Shown: positions 36,507 to 45,776 of the stretch, piece after piece
Position numbering within the stretch: position 1 is the first letter of the stretch
Layout of the letters: each line of letters begins with the position of its first letter
Assembly: GCF_015351475.1 (NCBI RefSeq)
Contig: NZ_JADKPR010000002.1
Span: forward strand, 186,001 to 250,000
Direction of reading: 5' to 3'
Length of the DNA: 64,000 nt
Origin: Flavobacterium sp. HJJ
GTDB lineage: Bacteria > Bacteroidota > Bacteroidia > Flavobacteriales > Flavobacteriaceae
The notes under the pieces: generated by a model
The model's database searches: none
Seen by the model: only the letters and a program-made list of their open reading frames with translations
Told to the model about the DNA's origin: nothing
Position numbers and translations under genes: made by a program

Positions 36507-37757
36507 ATGATAAAAAAAGTACTAGTCGTTGTAGATTCTATCAATATAGAGGATAGTAGTGGCTCAAAAGTAAATGTCGCATTGATTCAGAATTTAGCAA
36601 CTGCTGGTTTTGAGGTTTTAGTATATCATTATACCAGAAAAAATATTCAATTAGAAGGAGTAGATTGTTATTCTATTCCCGAAATTAAGTATTGTCCTTT
36701 GTATTTCCTAAGTCGATTGCAACGTGTTTTACAGCGAAATATGAAGGTGAATCTTGCTCCATTCTTAGAAAGTTTATTTGGTTTTTCATTTACTTTTTTT
36801 AATGATGCTAATAGTATTGCAAGAGCTTTAAAAAAATGTGATTTTCAATCTAATCTGGTATTAACTTTAAGTAAAGGAGCGAGTTTCAGGCCTCATTATG
36901 CTGTTTTGAAACTACCTGAATTACATAGTAAATGGATGGCGTATGTCCATGATCCGTATCCATTTCATTATTATCCTAGACCCTATAATTGGGTAGAGCC
37001 GGGCTATCAATTTAAAGAAGATTTCTTTAGGAAGGTGTCAGAAAAAGCTAAATATAGTGCTTTTCCAAGTTTGTTATTAAACGAATGGATGGGAAGTTAT
37101 TTGCCTAATTTTTTAAAAACTGGCATTGTCATACCACATCAAAATTCAAAATATGAAATTCAAAATACTGATTTTCCTGATTATTTTGATAGTTTAAAAT
37201 TTAATATTCTGCATGCTGGAAATCTCATGAAACAACGTTCTCCTGAGGGGTTAATTGAAGGTTTTAAGTTGTTCTTAAATCAAAATCCAGAAGCACGAAA
37301 AGAGTCTAAATTAATTTTATTAGGGAATGCGTCGTATCACTCTTCCATGCTAAAGGAATATGAAATTGATAATCCTGAAATTTATATTTATAATGGGAAT
37401 ATTCCTTTCGATACAGTATATAATCTTCAAAAAAATGCATCTGTGAATGTAATTTTGGAATCAAAATCAGAGATTAGCCCATTTCTTCCTGGGAAATTCC
37501 CACATTGTATTGAGGCAAATAAAATAATATTTTCTTTGGCTCCCTATTATAGTGAAACTAGAAGATTATTAGGAAATAATTATCCGTATTGGGCAGAGGT
37601 AGATGAGGTTGGTAAAATAGCTATTGTTATTACTGCGTTGTATCAATTATGGAAACAAGACCCAGATAGTTTACTGTTGAATAGAAAGGATTTAGTCGAA
37701 TATTTGTCTGCTGATTATTTGAGTGAAATAATTAAAGGTTTGGAAATAATCAATTAA
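36507..37757 (+). CDS. Putative GT-B glycosyltransferase
   Basis: This protein of about 416 residues starts with KKVLVVVDSINIEDSSGSKVN and has a C-terminal half containing FNILHAGNLMKQRSPEGLIEG. That stretch marks the second Rossmann domain of a GT4-like GT-B fold, although the usual E-x7-E motif is not clear. The ATG at 36507 was chosen over a TTG at 36498 that would add only three residues. It lies between acyltransferase and GT2 genes, two genes before neuB, and could be one of the enzymes that use the CMP- or UDP-sugars of this region. Confidence 0.6.
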   Translation: MIKKVLVVVDSINIEDSSGSKVNVALIQNLATAGFEVLVYHYTRKNIQLEGVDCYSIPEIKYCPLYFLSRLQRVLQRNMKVNLAPFLESLFGFSFTFFNDANSIARALKKCDFQSNLVLTLSKGASFRPHYAVLKLPELHSKWMAYVHDPYPFHYYPRPYNWVEPGYQFKEDFFRKVSEKAKYSAFPSLLLNEWMGSYLPNFLKTGIVIPHQNSKYEIQNTDFPDYFDSLKFNILHAGNLMKQRSPEGLIEGFKLFLNQNPEARKESKLILLGNASYHSSMLKEYEIDNPEIYIYNGNIPFDTVYNLQKNASVNVILESKSEISPFLPGKFPHCIEANKIIFSLAPYYSETRRLLGNNYPYWAEVDEVGKIAIVITALYQLWKQDPDSLLLNRKDLVEYLSADYLSEIIKGLEIIN

Positions 37758-37811
37758 AATAAATTTTATAAAAAAAGTGATATAAAATTTATTAGTTTAA
37801 AAATACAAAAA

Positions 37812-38696
37812 ATGCAAGCCTCAATTCTCATTGTATCAAAAAACAGAAAACAAGATTTAGTCAAGACTTTAGGTATCATTGACTCTTTAATTGATAGAAC
37901 CCAAGTTGAGGTTCTTGTTTTTTTAGATGGCTGTATAGATAGTTCTAAAAATCTTATTGACGAATTAAAATGGGTTAGGTTTTTTGTTTCTGAAAAGTCT
38001 ATCGGAGCGTCGGCAGCTAGGCATAAAATTTATCCGCTTGCCAAATCGGAAATCTTAATTGGTTTAGATGATGATGCACATCCATTAAACATAGATTTTA
38101 TTTCTAAAATTGAAAATCTGTTTAAGGAAAATCCTAATGTTGGTATTTTTGCTTTCGAGGAAATTAAAGGTATTTTTGCTTCAGATGAAGAAGCATTATC
38201 ACAAGCTGAAGGGACTAAGAATGAGTTTTTATGTTCCGAATTTATTGGCTGTGGATTTGCTATTCGAAAGGCAGTGTATGGTATAACAAATGGATTTCCA
38301 GTTTGGATTGATATTTATGGAGAAGAATCATGCCTTTCGATAGAAGTGATGAGTAAAGGATATGATATTTTGTATACTAATGAAATCAAAATAAATCATA
38401 GGGTAAATAAAGTACAACGAAAATTGAATAAACAGAATTATTTTAGATTTGGCAAACAGCTAAAAAATTCCACTTATTATTTTTTGGTTTATTATCCGTC
38501 TCCACTTTTGAATATTTTAAAATTGTATTGGCATAATTTTAAAAAGTATGCTTTGACTGATTGGGTGTGTTTTAGAATATATTTTAAATCGGTATTAATT
38601 GTACTAGTTAATATTCCTAGAGTTCTGCAACATCGCAATCCTATTGATAAAGCTGTGATAACTAAAATGAGAAGTTTGTCGTCTTTAAAATTTTAA
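37812..38696 (+). CDS. Glycosyltransferase family 2
   Basis: This 294-residue GT2-type enzyme has SILIVSKNRKQDLVKTL, VLVFLDGCIDSSK (first Asp), GASAARHKIYPLAKSE, and ILIGLDDDAHPLN for the metal site. YGEEICL-like acceptor-side residues appear as WIDIYGEESCLSIEVM. The C-terminus has a hydrophobic stretch near residues 255-270. It directly precedes neuB (1-bp gap), so it may act on the same glycan as the sialic-type sugar. Confidence 0.82.
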   Translation: MQASILIVSKNRKQDLVKTLGIIDSLIDRTQVEVLVFLDGCIDSSKNLIDELKWVRFFVSEKSIGASAARHKIYPLAKSEILIGLDDDAHPLNIDFISKIENLFKENPNVGIFAFEEIKGIFASDEEALSQAEGTKNEFLCSEFIGCGFAIRKAVYGITNGFPVWIDIYGEESCLSIEVMSKGYDILYTNEIKINHRVNKVQRKLNKQNYFRFGKQLKNSTYYFLVYYPSPLLNILKLYWHNFKKYALTDWVCFRIYFKSVLIVLVNIPRVLQHRNPIDKAVITKMRSLSSLKF

Positions 38697-38697
38697 T

Positions 38698-39705
38698 ATG
38701 AAATCAAACCCTTATATCATAGCCGAAATAGGCCAAGCCCACGAAGGTAGTTTAGGAATTTTATATTCCTACATCGATGCTATTGCTCAAACAGGCGTTG
38801 ATGCGATCAAGTTTCAAATGCACATTGCTGAAGCCGAAAGTAGCGAACATGAACCTTTTCGTGTAAAGTTTTCACTAGAAGACAAAACCAGATTCGATTA
38901 TTGGAATCGTATGGGTTTTTCTTTAGAACAATGGAAAGGGATTAAACAACATTGTGAAAGTTTAGGTCTCGATTTTATTTGTTCTCCTTTTAGCAATTTG
39001 GCTGTAGATTGGCTGGAAGAAATAGGAGTAACGCGATACAAAATAGGTTCTGGTGAAGTAAATAATTTTTTGATTTTAGAAAAAATTGCTCAGACTAAAA
39101 AGCCAGTAATTCTGTCTTCAGGAATGAGTTCTTATAAAGAATTAGACCAGACAGTAGCTTTTTTGAAAGAAAGGAATGTTGATTTTTCTATTTTGCAATG
39201 TACGACTGCTTATCCTACTCAACCAGAACAATACGGTTTGAATGTGATTCAAGAACTAAAAGAAAGGTATAATGTTCCGATAGGATTTTCGGATCATTCA
39301 GCACGAATAGAAACTTGTATTGCTGCGACTGCCTTGGGAGCAGTAATATTGGAGTTTCATGTTGTCTTTGATAGACAAATTTTTGGACCTGATTCTAAAT
39401 CTTCAATTACGATTTCTGAAACTAGAGATTTAGTTATTGCTGTTCGCAATATTAAGAACGCAATACAACATCCTATAGATAAAAATTCAAACAAAAGTTT
39501 TGTGGAACTCAAACAAATATTCGAAAAGTCACTAGCTGTCAATAAAGATTTACCCAAAAATCACACTATCACTTTTGATGATTTAGAAGCAAAAAAACCA
39601 AAAGGATTTGGAATTGAGGCATCAAAATTTAAAGCAGTTATTGGCAAAAAGCTTACTTTTGGCAAAAATAAATGGGATTTTCTAAAGGAAGAAGATATAC
39701 AATGA
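38698..39705 (+). CDS. neuB: N-acetylneuraminate (nonulosonate) synthase
   Basis: This 335-residue protein has the NeuB TIM-barrel start PYIIAEIGQAHEGSLG, then DAIKFQMH, KIGSGEVNN, SSGMSS, CTTAYPT, GFSDHSA and GPDSKSS, and a C-terminal SAF (antifreeze-like) domain from about residue 275. It condenses ManNAc, or a related amino sugar, with phosphoenolpyruvate. It is shorter and more diverged than E. coli NeuB (for example AEIGQAHEGS in place of AEIGCNHNGS), so the exact nonulosonic acid is open. Its stop overlaps the neuC start (ATGA). Confidence 0.88.
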   Translation: MKSNPYIIAEIGQAHEGSLGILYSYIDAIAQTGVDAIKFQMHIAEAESSEHEPFRVKFSLEDKTRFDYWNRMGFSLEQWKGIKQHCESLGLDFICSPFSNLAVDWLEEIGVTRYKIGSGEVNNFLILEKIAQTKKPVILSSGMSSYKELDQTVAFLKERNVDFSILQCTTAYPTQPEQYGLNVIQELKERYNVPIGFSDHSARIETCIAATALGAVILEFHVVFDRQIFGPDSKSSITISETRDLVIAVRNIKNAIQHPIDKNSNKSFVELKQIFEKSLAVNKDLPKNHTITFDDLEAKKPKGFGIEASKFKAVIGKKLTFGKNKWDFLKEEDIQ

Positions 39706-40859
39706 GCAAACGAAAAATAGCAGTAGTAATTACAGCGCGCCCCTCATACAGCCGCGTAAAAACGGTTTTGTCCGCAATTGATCAGCATCCTGATTTAGAA
39801 TTGCAATTAATCATTGCAGCATCTGCCTTACTAGATCGATACGGATCAGCCGTGAATTACATTGAGAAAGATGGTTTCGTTATTGCTGCTAAGGTATTTA
39901 ATGTCTTGGAGGGGGAAAATTTGACAGCTGCTGCCAAAACAACCGGAATCGGTATTTTAGAATTATCTACAGTATTTGATAACCTAAAACCTGATATTGT
40001 AGTTACCGTTGCTGATCGGTTTGAAACTATGGCAACCGCTATTGCGGCTTCATACATGAACATTCCTTTAGCACATATTCAAGGTGGAGAAGTTACCGGA
40101 AATATTGATGAAAAAGTGCGTCATGCCATTACTAAGCTGGCTGATTATCATTTTACAGCTTCAGAAAATGCCAGGGAAAGAGTTATTAGATTGGGAGAAA
40201 ATCCTGATTTTGTTTTTAATACAGGATGTCCGTCTATAGATATTGCTTTAGAAATCAGTAAAATTAAAGGATTGAATTTTAATCCGTATCAAAAATATGG
40301 AGGGGTTGGCGCAGCACCTGATTTGTCTAGTGGCTATTTGGTTGTTATGCAGCATCCCGTTACCACCGAATATCAAGATTCAAGAAAACATATCGAAGAA
40401 ACACTTGAAGCGGTAAAAGAATTGAATATGCCTACCTTATGGTTTTGGCCCAATGTTGATGCGGGTGCAGATGGAACTTCAACTGGAATAAGGGCTTTTC
40501 GGGAGCATCACAAATTGGAAAATGTGCATTTTTTCAAAAATATGGAAGGAGATGATTTTCTAGTTTTATTGCATAATGCTAAAGCACTAATAGGAAATTC
40601 AAGTGTAGGCATCAGAGAATGTGCCTATCTGGGTGTTCCGGTTGTTAATATTGGTTCAAGACAAAATAAACGGGATCGAGGAAATAATGTAGTGGATGTA
40701 GATTACAATAAAGATGAAATAATTGAAGCGATTAATAGTATTATAAAAAACGGGAAATCTGAAACTTCGGCTGTATATGGAGGTGGCAATGCAGGAGCAA
40801 CTATAGCAGATTTATTAAATAAAATACCTTTGCAGTTTCATAAAACGATAATGTATTAA
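39702..40859 (+). CDS. neuC: UDP-GlcNAc 2-epimerase, hydrolysing
   Basis: This 385-residue protein starts at the ATG that overlaps the neuB stop. A longer frame from 39672 lies within neuB and is not preferred. TARPSYSRVKTVL at the N-terminus, HIQGGEVTGNIDEKVRHAI, NTGCPSID and GNSSVGIREC are typical of hydrolysing NeuC/NnaA-type epimerases. It releases ManNAc and UDP from UDP-GlcNAc, giving the NeuB substrate. A diacetyl-bacillosamine-using LegG role is an alternative, but no legionaminic-type aminotransferase partner is seen next to it. Confidence 0.9.
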   Translation: MSKRKIAVVITARPSYSRVKTVLSAIDQHPDLELQLIIAASALLDRYGSAVNYIEKDGFVIAAKVFNVLEGENLTAAAKTTGIGILELSTVFDNLKPDIVVTVADRFETMATAIAASYMNIPLAHIQGGEVTGNIDEKVRHAITKLADYHFTASENARERVIRLGENPDFVFNTGCPSIDIALEISKIKGLNFNPYQKYGGVGAAPDLSSGYLVVMQHPVTTEYQDSRKHIEETLEAVKELNMPTLWFWPNVDAGADGTSTGIRAFREHHKLENVHFFKNMEGDDFLVLLHNAKALIGNSSVGIRECAYLGVPVVNIGSRQNKRDRGNNVVDVDYNKDEIIEAINSIIKNGKSETSAVYGGGNAGATIADLLNKIPLQFHKTIMY

Positions 40860-41560
40860 TGAGAGTTTTAGCAATTATTCCAGCCCGTGGGGGTAGTAAA
40901 GGAGTTCCTGGTAAAAATAGCAAGTTATTAGGCGGTAAACCTTTAATCGCTTATTCTATAGAACAAGCGATTGCTAGTAACTCATTTGCAAAGATTATTG
41001 TTTCTACAGACGATGAAGCCATTGCCCAAATAGCAATAGATTTTGGTGCTGAAGTTCCATTTATTAGACCCTCTGAATTGGCAAATGATACAGCTTCGAG
41101 TATTGATGTTGTTCAGCATACCATAGGTTTTTTAGCATCTAAAAATGAATTTTTTGATGCTGTTTGTTTACTACAGCCTACCTCACCATTTCGTGAAAAG
41201 GGATTTATAACTAAAGCAATTTCAAAGTTTTCTTCTACTGATTCAGATGCCTTGGTTTCCGTTTTGCCAGTTCCCCATGAATACAATCCACATTGGATTT
41301 TTCAAGCGGATACAAGTGGAATGTTACAAATTGCTACTGGAGATAAAGAAATTATTAAGAGAAGACAAGAATTGCCTCAAGCTTTTTTTAGAGATGGCGC
41401 TATTTATTTAACCAAATTAGCATCCATAAAAAAAGGAACTTTCTATGGCGAAAAATTAAGTTATATAGAAAGTAATCCCTATTTATACGTCAATATTGAT
41501 ACGATGGAAGATTGGATACAGGCGGAACAAAAATTACCAACCATTTTATCTTTAATCTAG
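40859..41560 (+). CDS. neuA: CMP-N-acetylneuraminate cytidylyltransferase
   Basis: This 233-residue enzyme has the NeuA signature: IPARGGSKGVPGKNSKLLGG at the N-terminus, IVSTDDEAIAQIA, and LLQPTSPFREKG. It activates the nonulosonic acid with CTP. Its start overlaps the neuC stop, completing a neuB-neuC-neuA set sufficient to make CMP-Neu5Ac (or a variant) from UDP-GlcNAc. It lacks the extra C-terminal O-acetylesterase domain found in some NeuA proteins. Confidence 0.93.
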   Translation: MRVLAIIPARGGSKGVPGKNSKLLGGKPLIAYSIEQAIASNSFAKIIVSTDDEAIAQIAIDFGAEVPFIRPSELANDTASSIDVVQHTIGFLASKNEFFDAVCLLQPTSPFREKGFITKAISKFSSTDSDALVSVLPVPHEYNPHWIFQADTSGMLQIATGDKEIIKRRQELPQAFFRDGAIYLTKLASIKKGTFYGEKLSYIESNPYLYVNIDTMEDWIQAEQKLPTILSLI

Positions 41561-43264
41561 ATGTGTGGTATTGCAGGTATTTTAGGAGCCAATCCTAAAA
41601 ATGTTTCAACTATTCAATTGATGCTCGAAGCGCAAAAACATCGAGGCCCTGATGCCATGAGTTTTTGGAATAATGACAAAGTAGTTTTTGGTCACAATCG
41701 ATTGAGCATTATTGATTTGTCCGAAAGTGCTAACCAGCCGATGATAAGTAATTGTGGAAATTATATCATTGTTTTTAATGGCGAAATCTATAATTATGTA
41801 GAGCTCAAAAAAGAATTGACATCTTATTTTTTTTCAACGACTTCTGATACTGAGGTTTTATTGGCAGCGTATATTCAATGGAATTCTAAAATGTTAGAGA
41901 AACTAAATGGAATGTTCAGTTTTGCCATTTGGAATAAAAAAGAAAATACTCTTTTTGCCGCCCGAGACCGATTTGGCGTAAAGCCATTTTATTATACTTT
42001 TTTTGAAAAGCAGTTTTATTTTTCGAGTGAAATAAAAACACTTTTTGAAGCAGGAATTCCAAAAAATAAAAATCAAAAAGTTTGGGCCAATTATTTTAGT
42101 TTTGGTACCTATGGATTGCCAGATGAAACTTTTTATGAGGATATTCACCAATTAAAAGCGGGGCATTTTTTTGAAATAAAATTTTCTGATAACCTCAATT
42201 GCAATAATCTTCAACCTCAGATGTGGTATGATTTCCCGGAACGGATCTCAAAGATGCAGCAACTGCCAAAGTCAGCCTTAAAAGAACGTTATGAAGGTTT
42301 GTTGGAAGAAGCAATTCAACTCCGTTTTAGGGCAGATGTTCCTTTGGGAATGAATGTCAGCGGTGGTTTGGATTCTTCCACTTTAATAAATTTAGTTCAT
42401 CGGAATCTGCCTTCTCAAAAAAATATTGAAGCCTTTACGTTTTATTCTAATAATAAAAATTATGATGAATTGCCTTGGGTAAATGAGTTGATGCAATCAA
42501 CACCTTATGTACTTCATAAAGTACTTTTAAATCATGCGGACATTCCTGAATTGATTAAAAAAGTGAGCTATTATCAAGATGAGCCTTTCGGCGGATTTCC
42601 AACATTGGCCTACAGTTTATTATTTCAATCGGCAAGGCAAAAAGGGATTAAGGTAATCCTTGATGGACAGGGGATGGATGAGGCTTGGGCTGGATATGAT
42701 TATTACCACAATAAAAGTAATAGTGTCATTCAGGGAGTTACAGCAAGTCCAGTGCGACCAGAAGTGTTATTGCCTGAATTTAGAGATTTGGCTGATAAAG
42801 AAGTGTACAGAAGACCTTTTGACAATGATTTGCAAAATCTACAATATCGCGATTTGTTTTATACAAAAATCCCAAGAGCGTTACGATTTAATGATAGAAT
42901 CAGTATGATGCATAGCACAGAGCTGCGCGAACCTTTTTTAGATTATCGATTAGTAGAATTAGCTTTTGCTCTAAGTGCTGCAATGAAAATACATAATGGA
43001 CAAACTAAATGGCTATTGCGAAATTTAGTAAAAGAGCATTTAGGAGATACTGTTGCACTGGCTCCTAAAAGAGCATTGCAAACGCCACAAAGAGAATGGA
43101 TTGCGCAAGAATTGAGACCTTATTTTTCTGAAAAAATAGAGCAGTTTTCTAAAATTGATTTTGTAGATGGGAAGCAGGTGAGTGCTATTTGGAAAGCATA
43201 TTGTAATGGGAATCAAGATAATAGTTTTTACCTTTGGCAGTGGGTAAACAGTGTAGTATTATAA
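41561..43264 (+). CDS. asnB: Glutamine-hydrolysing asparagine synthase-like amidotransferase
   Basis: This 567-residue protein starts at MCGIAGILG, so Cys2 becomes the N-terminal nucleophile of a class II glutamine amidotransferase. The synthetase domain has the ATP-binding SGGLDSS (residues 267-273). The neuA stop codon lies one base before its start. In polysaccharide loci such enzymes (for example WbpS) are thought to amidate a carboxylated sugar, so here the nonulosonic acid or a uronic acid may be turned into an amide. A plain asparagine synthase role is less likely given the context. Confidence 0.86.
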   Translation: MCGIAGILGANPKNVSTIQLMLEAQKHRGPDAMSFWNNDKVVFGHNRLSIIDLSESANQPMISNCGNYIIVFNGEIYNYVELKKELTSYFFSTTSDTEVLLAAYIQWNSKMLEKLNGMFSFAIWNKKENTLFAARDRFGVKPFYYTFFEKQFYFSSEIKTLFEAGIPKNKNQKVWANYFSFGTYGLPDETFYEDIHQLKAGHFFEIKFSDNLNCNNLQPQMWYDFPERISKMQQLPKSALKERYEGLLEEAIQLRFRADVPLGMNVSGGLDSSTLINLVHRNLPSQKNIEAFTFYSNNKNYDELPWVNELMQSTPYVLHKVLLNHADIPELIKKVSYYQDEPFGGFPTLAYSLLFQSARQKGIKVILDGQGMDEAWAGYDYYHNKSNSVIQGVTASPVRPEVLLPEFRDLADKEVYRRPFDNDLQNLQYRDLFYTKIPRALRFNDRISMMHSTELREPFLDYRLVELAFALSAAMKIHNGQTKWLLRNLVKEHLGDTVALAPKRALQTPQREWIAQELRPYFSEKIEQFSKIDFVDGKQVSAIWKAYCNGNQDNSFYLWQWVNSVVL

Positions 43265-43277
43265 TGGAATTATATAA

Positions 43278-44678
43278 ATGAAAAAACTAGGAATAGTAAT
43301 AACAGATGGCGTTGGATTCAAGAATTTTATTTTAAGTGATTTCTTATCAGAGGCAGAACAGCAATTTGATGAGGTAGTTATTTTATCCTGCCTTCCAGCA
43401 TCTGTTTATGAAGGTTTTCTGCAAAAATCAAAAGTCATTGAACTAGCCGTTTTTCAGGAAAAGTTCCCAACTTGGTTTTTTAGAAAAGCAAAAGAAATAG
43501 CTCATCTGCAATTGCATAAAAACAATAATTTTGGAATAACAGATAATTTGAACACTAATAAATCCAAAGCTAAAACTCCCAGAGGTTTTGCTACCAGATT
43601 CATTTTTAAATGGACCTCGGTGTTTTATTCCGAGAGCCATATCCAGTTTTATAATAAATTGCAACAGCTTTCTTTTAAGAATAATTCAATCGTAAAAAAC
43701 TATAGAAGCATTTTAAAAAAGCAAAGATTTGACATATTGTTTTTTACGCATCAAAGACCACCATTTATTGCACCATTGGGTTATTGGGCTGAGAAGCTGA
43801 AAGTCAAAACAGCTTCTTTTATTTTTAGCTGGGACAATTTAGCATCTAAGGGAAGAATGGCAGCTAACTTTGATTATTACTTGGTCTGGAGTGATTTAAT
43901 GAAAGAAGAATTACTGCATTTTTATAAAAAAGTAAAATCGCAAAATATTGCAGCCGTGGGTACTCCTCAGTTTGAACCTTACGTTTTAGAAAGATATCAA
44001 ATTGCGAAAAATGATTTCTATACCAGATTCCATTTAGAACCTTCCAAAAAAACGATTTGTTTTAGCTGTGGTGATATTTCAACGAGTAAAAATGATGAAT
44101 TGTATATCACTACAATTGCTGAGGCGATTCAGGACAATAAGATTCAGAATGTTAATCTTATCGTCCGCACATCGCCGGCAGAAGACCCAATTAGATTTGA
44201 ACTTTTTGTAAAAAAATATCCTTTTATACAATGGAATTATCCCAAATGGCATTTAGCTAGAAAAGGACATCAGGAAGAATGGTCACAGCGAATTCCTTCA
44301 AAAGAGGATGTTACAGATTTGCGAAGTATTTTAGAATATTCGGATTTAAATGTCAATATGCTTTCTACTATGAGTCTGGATTTTATGCAATTTGATAAAT
44401 CGGTTATAAATCCAGTATTTGGGAATGCAAAAAATGGACTTTATGATGATCAGCGGTTTTTAGAATATCCACATATTAAAAAGGTGGTAAATTCTAATGC
44501 AACTAGGATTGTCAAAAACGAACAAGAGCTCATTGATGCCATAAAGCTATATTTAGAGAAACCCAATACAGACTCTGAAAACAGAAAACAGTTAATTCAG
44601 ATGCAGATTGGAAAACCCCTCGCAGGAACTTCTGAAAGAATCGCAACAACTTTAAAAAAATGGAGTCAAGAAAAATAG
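43278..44678 (+). CDS. Putative GT-B-fold glycan biosynthesis protein
   Basis: This 466-residue protein is of a type met in Flavobacteriia glycan loci. RFDILFFTHQRPPFIAPLGYW, FSWDNLASKGRM and VGTPQFEPYV suggest a GT-B or CDP-glycerol-transferase-like fold, with the nucleotide site in the C-terminal half (ICFSCGDISTSKND). I do not recognise a named family. It overlaps the next GT4 gene by 19 bp and follows asnB by 13 bp, so it probably transfers the sugar or phosphoryl group made by this gene set. It is one candidate for the missing sialyl-type transferase. Confidence 0.5.
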   Translation: MKKLGIVITDGVGFKNFILSDFLSEAEQQFDEVVILSCLPASVYEGFLQKSKVIELAVFQEKFPTWFFRKAKEIAHLQLHKNNNFGITDNLNTNKSKAKTPRGFATRFIFKWTSVFYSESHIQFYNKLQQLSFKNNSIVKNYRSILKKQRFDILFFTHQRPPFIAPLGYWAEKLKVKTASFIFSWDNLASKGRMAANFDYYLVWSDLMKEELLHFYKKVKSQNIAAVGTPQFEPYVLERYQIAKNDFYTRFHLEPSKKTICFSCGDISTSKNDELYITTIAEAIQDNKIQNVNLIVRTSPAEDPIRFELFVKKYPFIQWNYPKWHLARKGHQEEWSQRIPSKEDVTDLRSILEYSDLNVNMLSTMSLDFMQFDKSVINPVFGNAKNGLYDDQRFLEYPHIKKVVNSNATRIVKNEQELIDAIKLYLEKPNTDSENRKQLIQMQIGKPLAGTSERIATTLKKWSQEK

Positions 44679-45739
44679 CAGTTATCTGCAATTATGAACT
44701 TCTGCCGGAACGAGTAGGGGGAATGGATCAATTTTTCTGGCAGTTTGATGCCAAATGTAAAGAAAATAATATTCAGGCAGATTGGTTTTTTCCCAACGTA
44801 TCCATTCATGGAGAGTATTATAAACTCACCATTTTAGAAAGCAAGAATGGTACTGTCGAATCTTCTTTTCTAGATTATTGTTCTCAAAATAATGTGCATT
44901 ATGAATATGTCATCACTCATTTTATAGAGTTGTGTACGCCTTTTTTTAAAAAAGCTAAGCAAATTCCTGAGACAAAAATCATTGCAGTAGATCATAATCC
45001 AAGGCCAATAAATGGTTATTCTTTTCAGAAAAAAATAAAGAAAAAAATCAAAGGATTATTGTATTCAAAATACATTGACACTTTTATTGGTGTTTCTGAT
45101 TATACAAAAAAAGAGCTTATTAAAGATTTTGGATTTCAAATAAAAAATAAAACTCGGGTAATTCACAATGGAATTGCATTAGATGATATCCAAGTGAGAC
45201 AAAAACGAAACGAATCTAAACCTGTTTTTTTAACAGCTTCACATTTACGGGAATCTAAAGGAATTCAAGATTTAATTCAGGCTGTATTTTTATTGCCCGA
45301 AGCCATAAAAAAAGAATTGGTTATCGATATTTATGGTGATGGCCCTTATAGAACATATTTGCAAGATAAAGTCAAAAGATTGGCATTAGATGCTTGTTTT
45401 AATTTTAAAGGAAGCAGAGCCGAGCTAAAATCTATTTATTGCCATTATGATTATATGCTGCAACCAACGCATATGGAATGTTTCAGTTTGTCTATTTTAG
45501 AAAGTTTAGCTGCGAATGTACCTGTTATTACTACAAACGTTGGAGGTAATGAAGAAGCTGTGACTAATGCCGTTAATGGTTATATTTTTGACCCCAAAAA
45601 TGTTTCTGCTTTAAAGGAGATTATTGAAGAAGTTTGTTTAGGGACTAAAAAAATTGATTTGAATACGAGGATTGACATCGAAAATCGGTTTTCTTTAAAG
45701 GAAATGGTGCAGCAGCATTTCGAACAAATCCATAATTAA
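44660..45739 (+). CDS. Glycosyltransferase family 4
   Basis: This 359-residue GT-B enzyme has VGGMDQFFW on the acceptor side, VIHNGIALDDI, LTASHLRESKGIQDL opening the second Rossmann domain, and THMECFSLSILESLAANVP with the E-x7-E donor-site motif. It overlaps the upstream gene by 19 bp. A 37-bp gap then leads to an MBOAT gene with its own promoter-like element. Specificity is unknown. Confidence 0.87.
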   Translation: MESRKIAVICNYELLPERVGGMDQFFWQFDAKCKENNIQADWFFPNVSIHGEYYKLTILESKNGTVESSFLDYCSQNNVHYEYVITHFIELCTPFFKKAKQIPETKIIAVDHNPRPINGYSFQKKIKKKIKGLLYSKYIDTFIGVSDYTKKELIKDFGFQIKNKTRVIHNGIALDDIQVRQKRNESKPVFLTASHLRESKGIQDLIQAVFLLPEAIKKELVIDIYGDGPYRTYLQDKVKRLALDACFNFKGSRAELKSIYCHYDYMLQPTHMECFSLSILESLAANVPVITTNVGGNEEAVTNAVNGYIFDPKNVSALKEIIEEVCLGTKKIDLNTRIDIENRFSLKEMVQQHFEQIHN

Positions 45740-45742
45740 TCT

Positions 45743-45750
45743 TAAATTTG
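45743..45750 (+). promoter_or_regulatory. Candidate -7 element before the MBOAT gene
   Basis: TAAATTTG matches TAnnTTTG and lies 26 bp upstream of the ATG at 45777, in a 37-bp gap after the GT4 gene. No convincing TTG -33 element is seen at the right spacing, so the site is only a candidate. Confidence 0.4.
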
Positions 45751-45776
45751 CCCATTCAATTACCTTCAATCTATTT

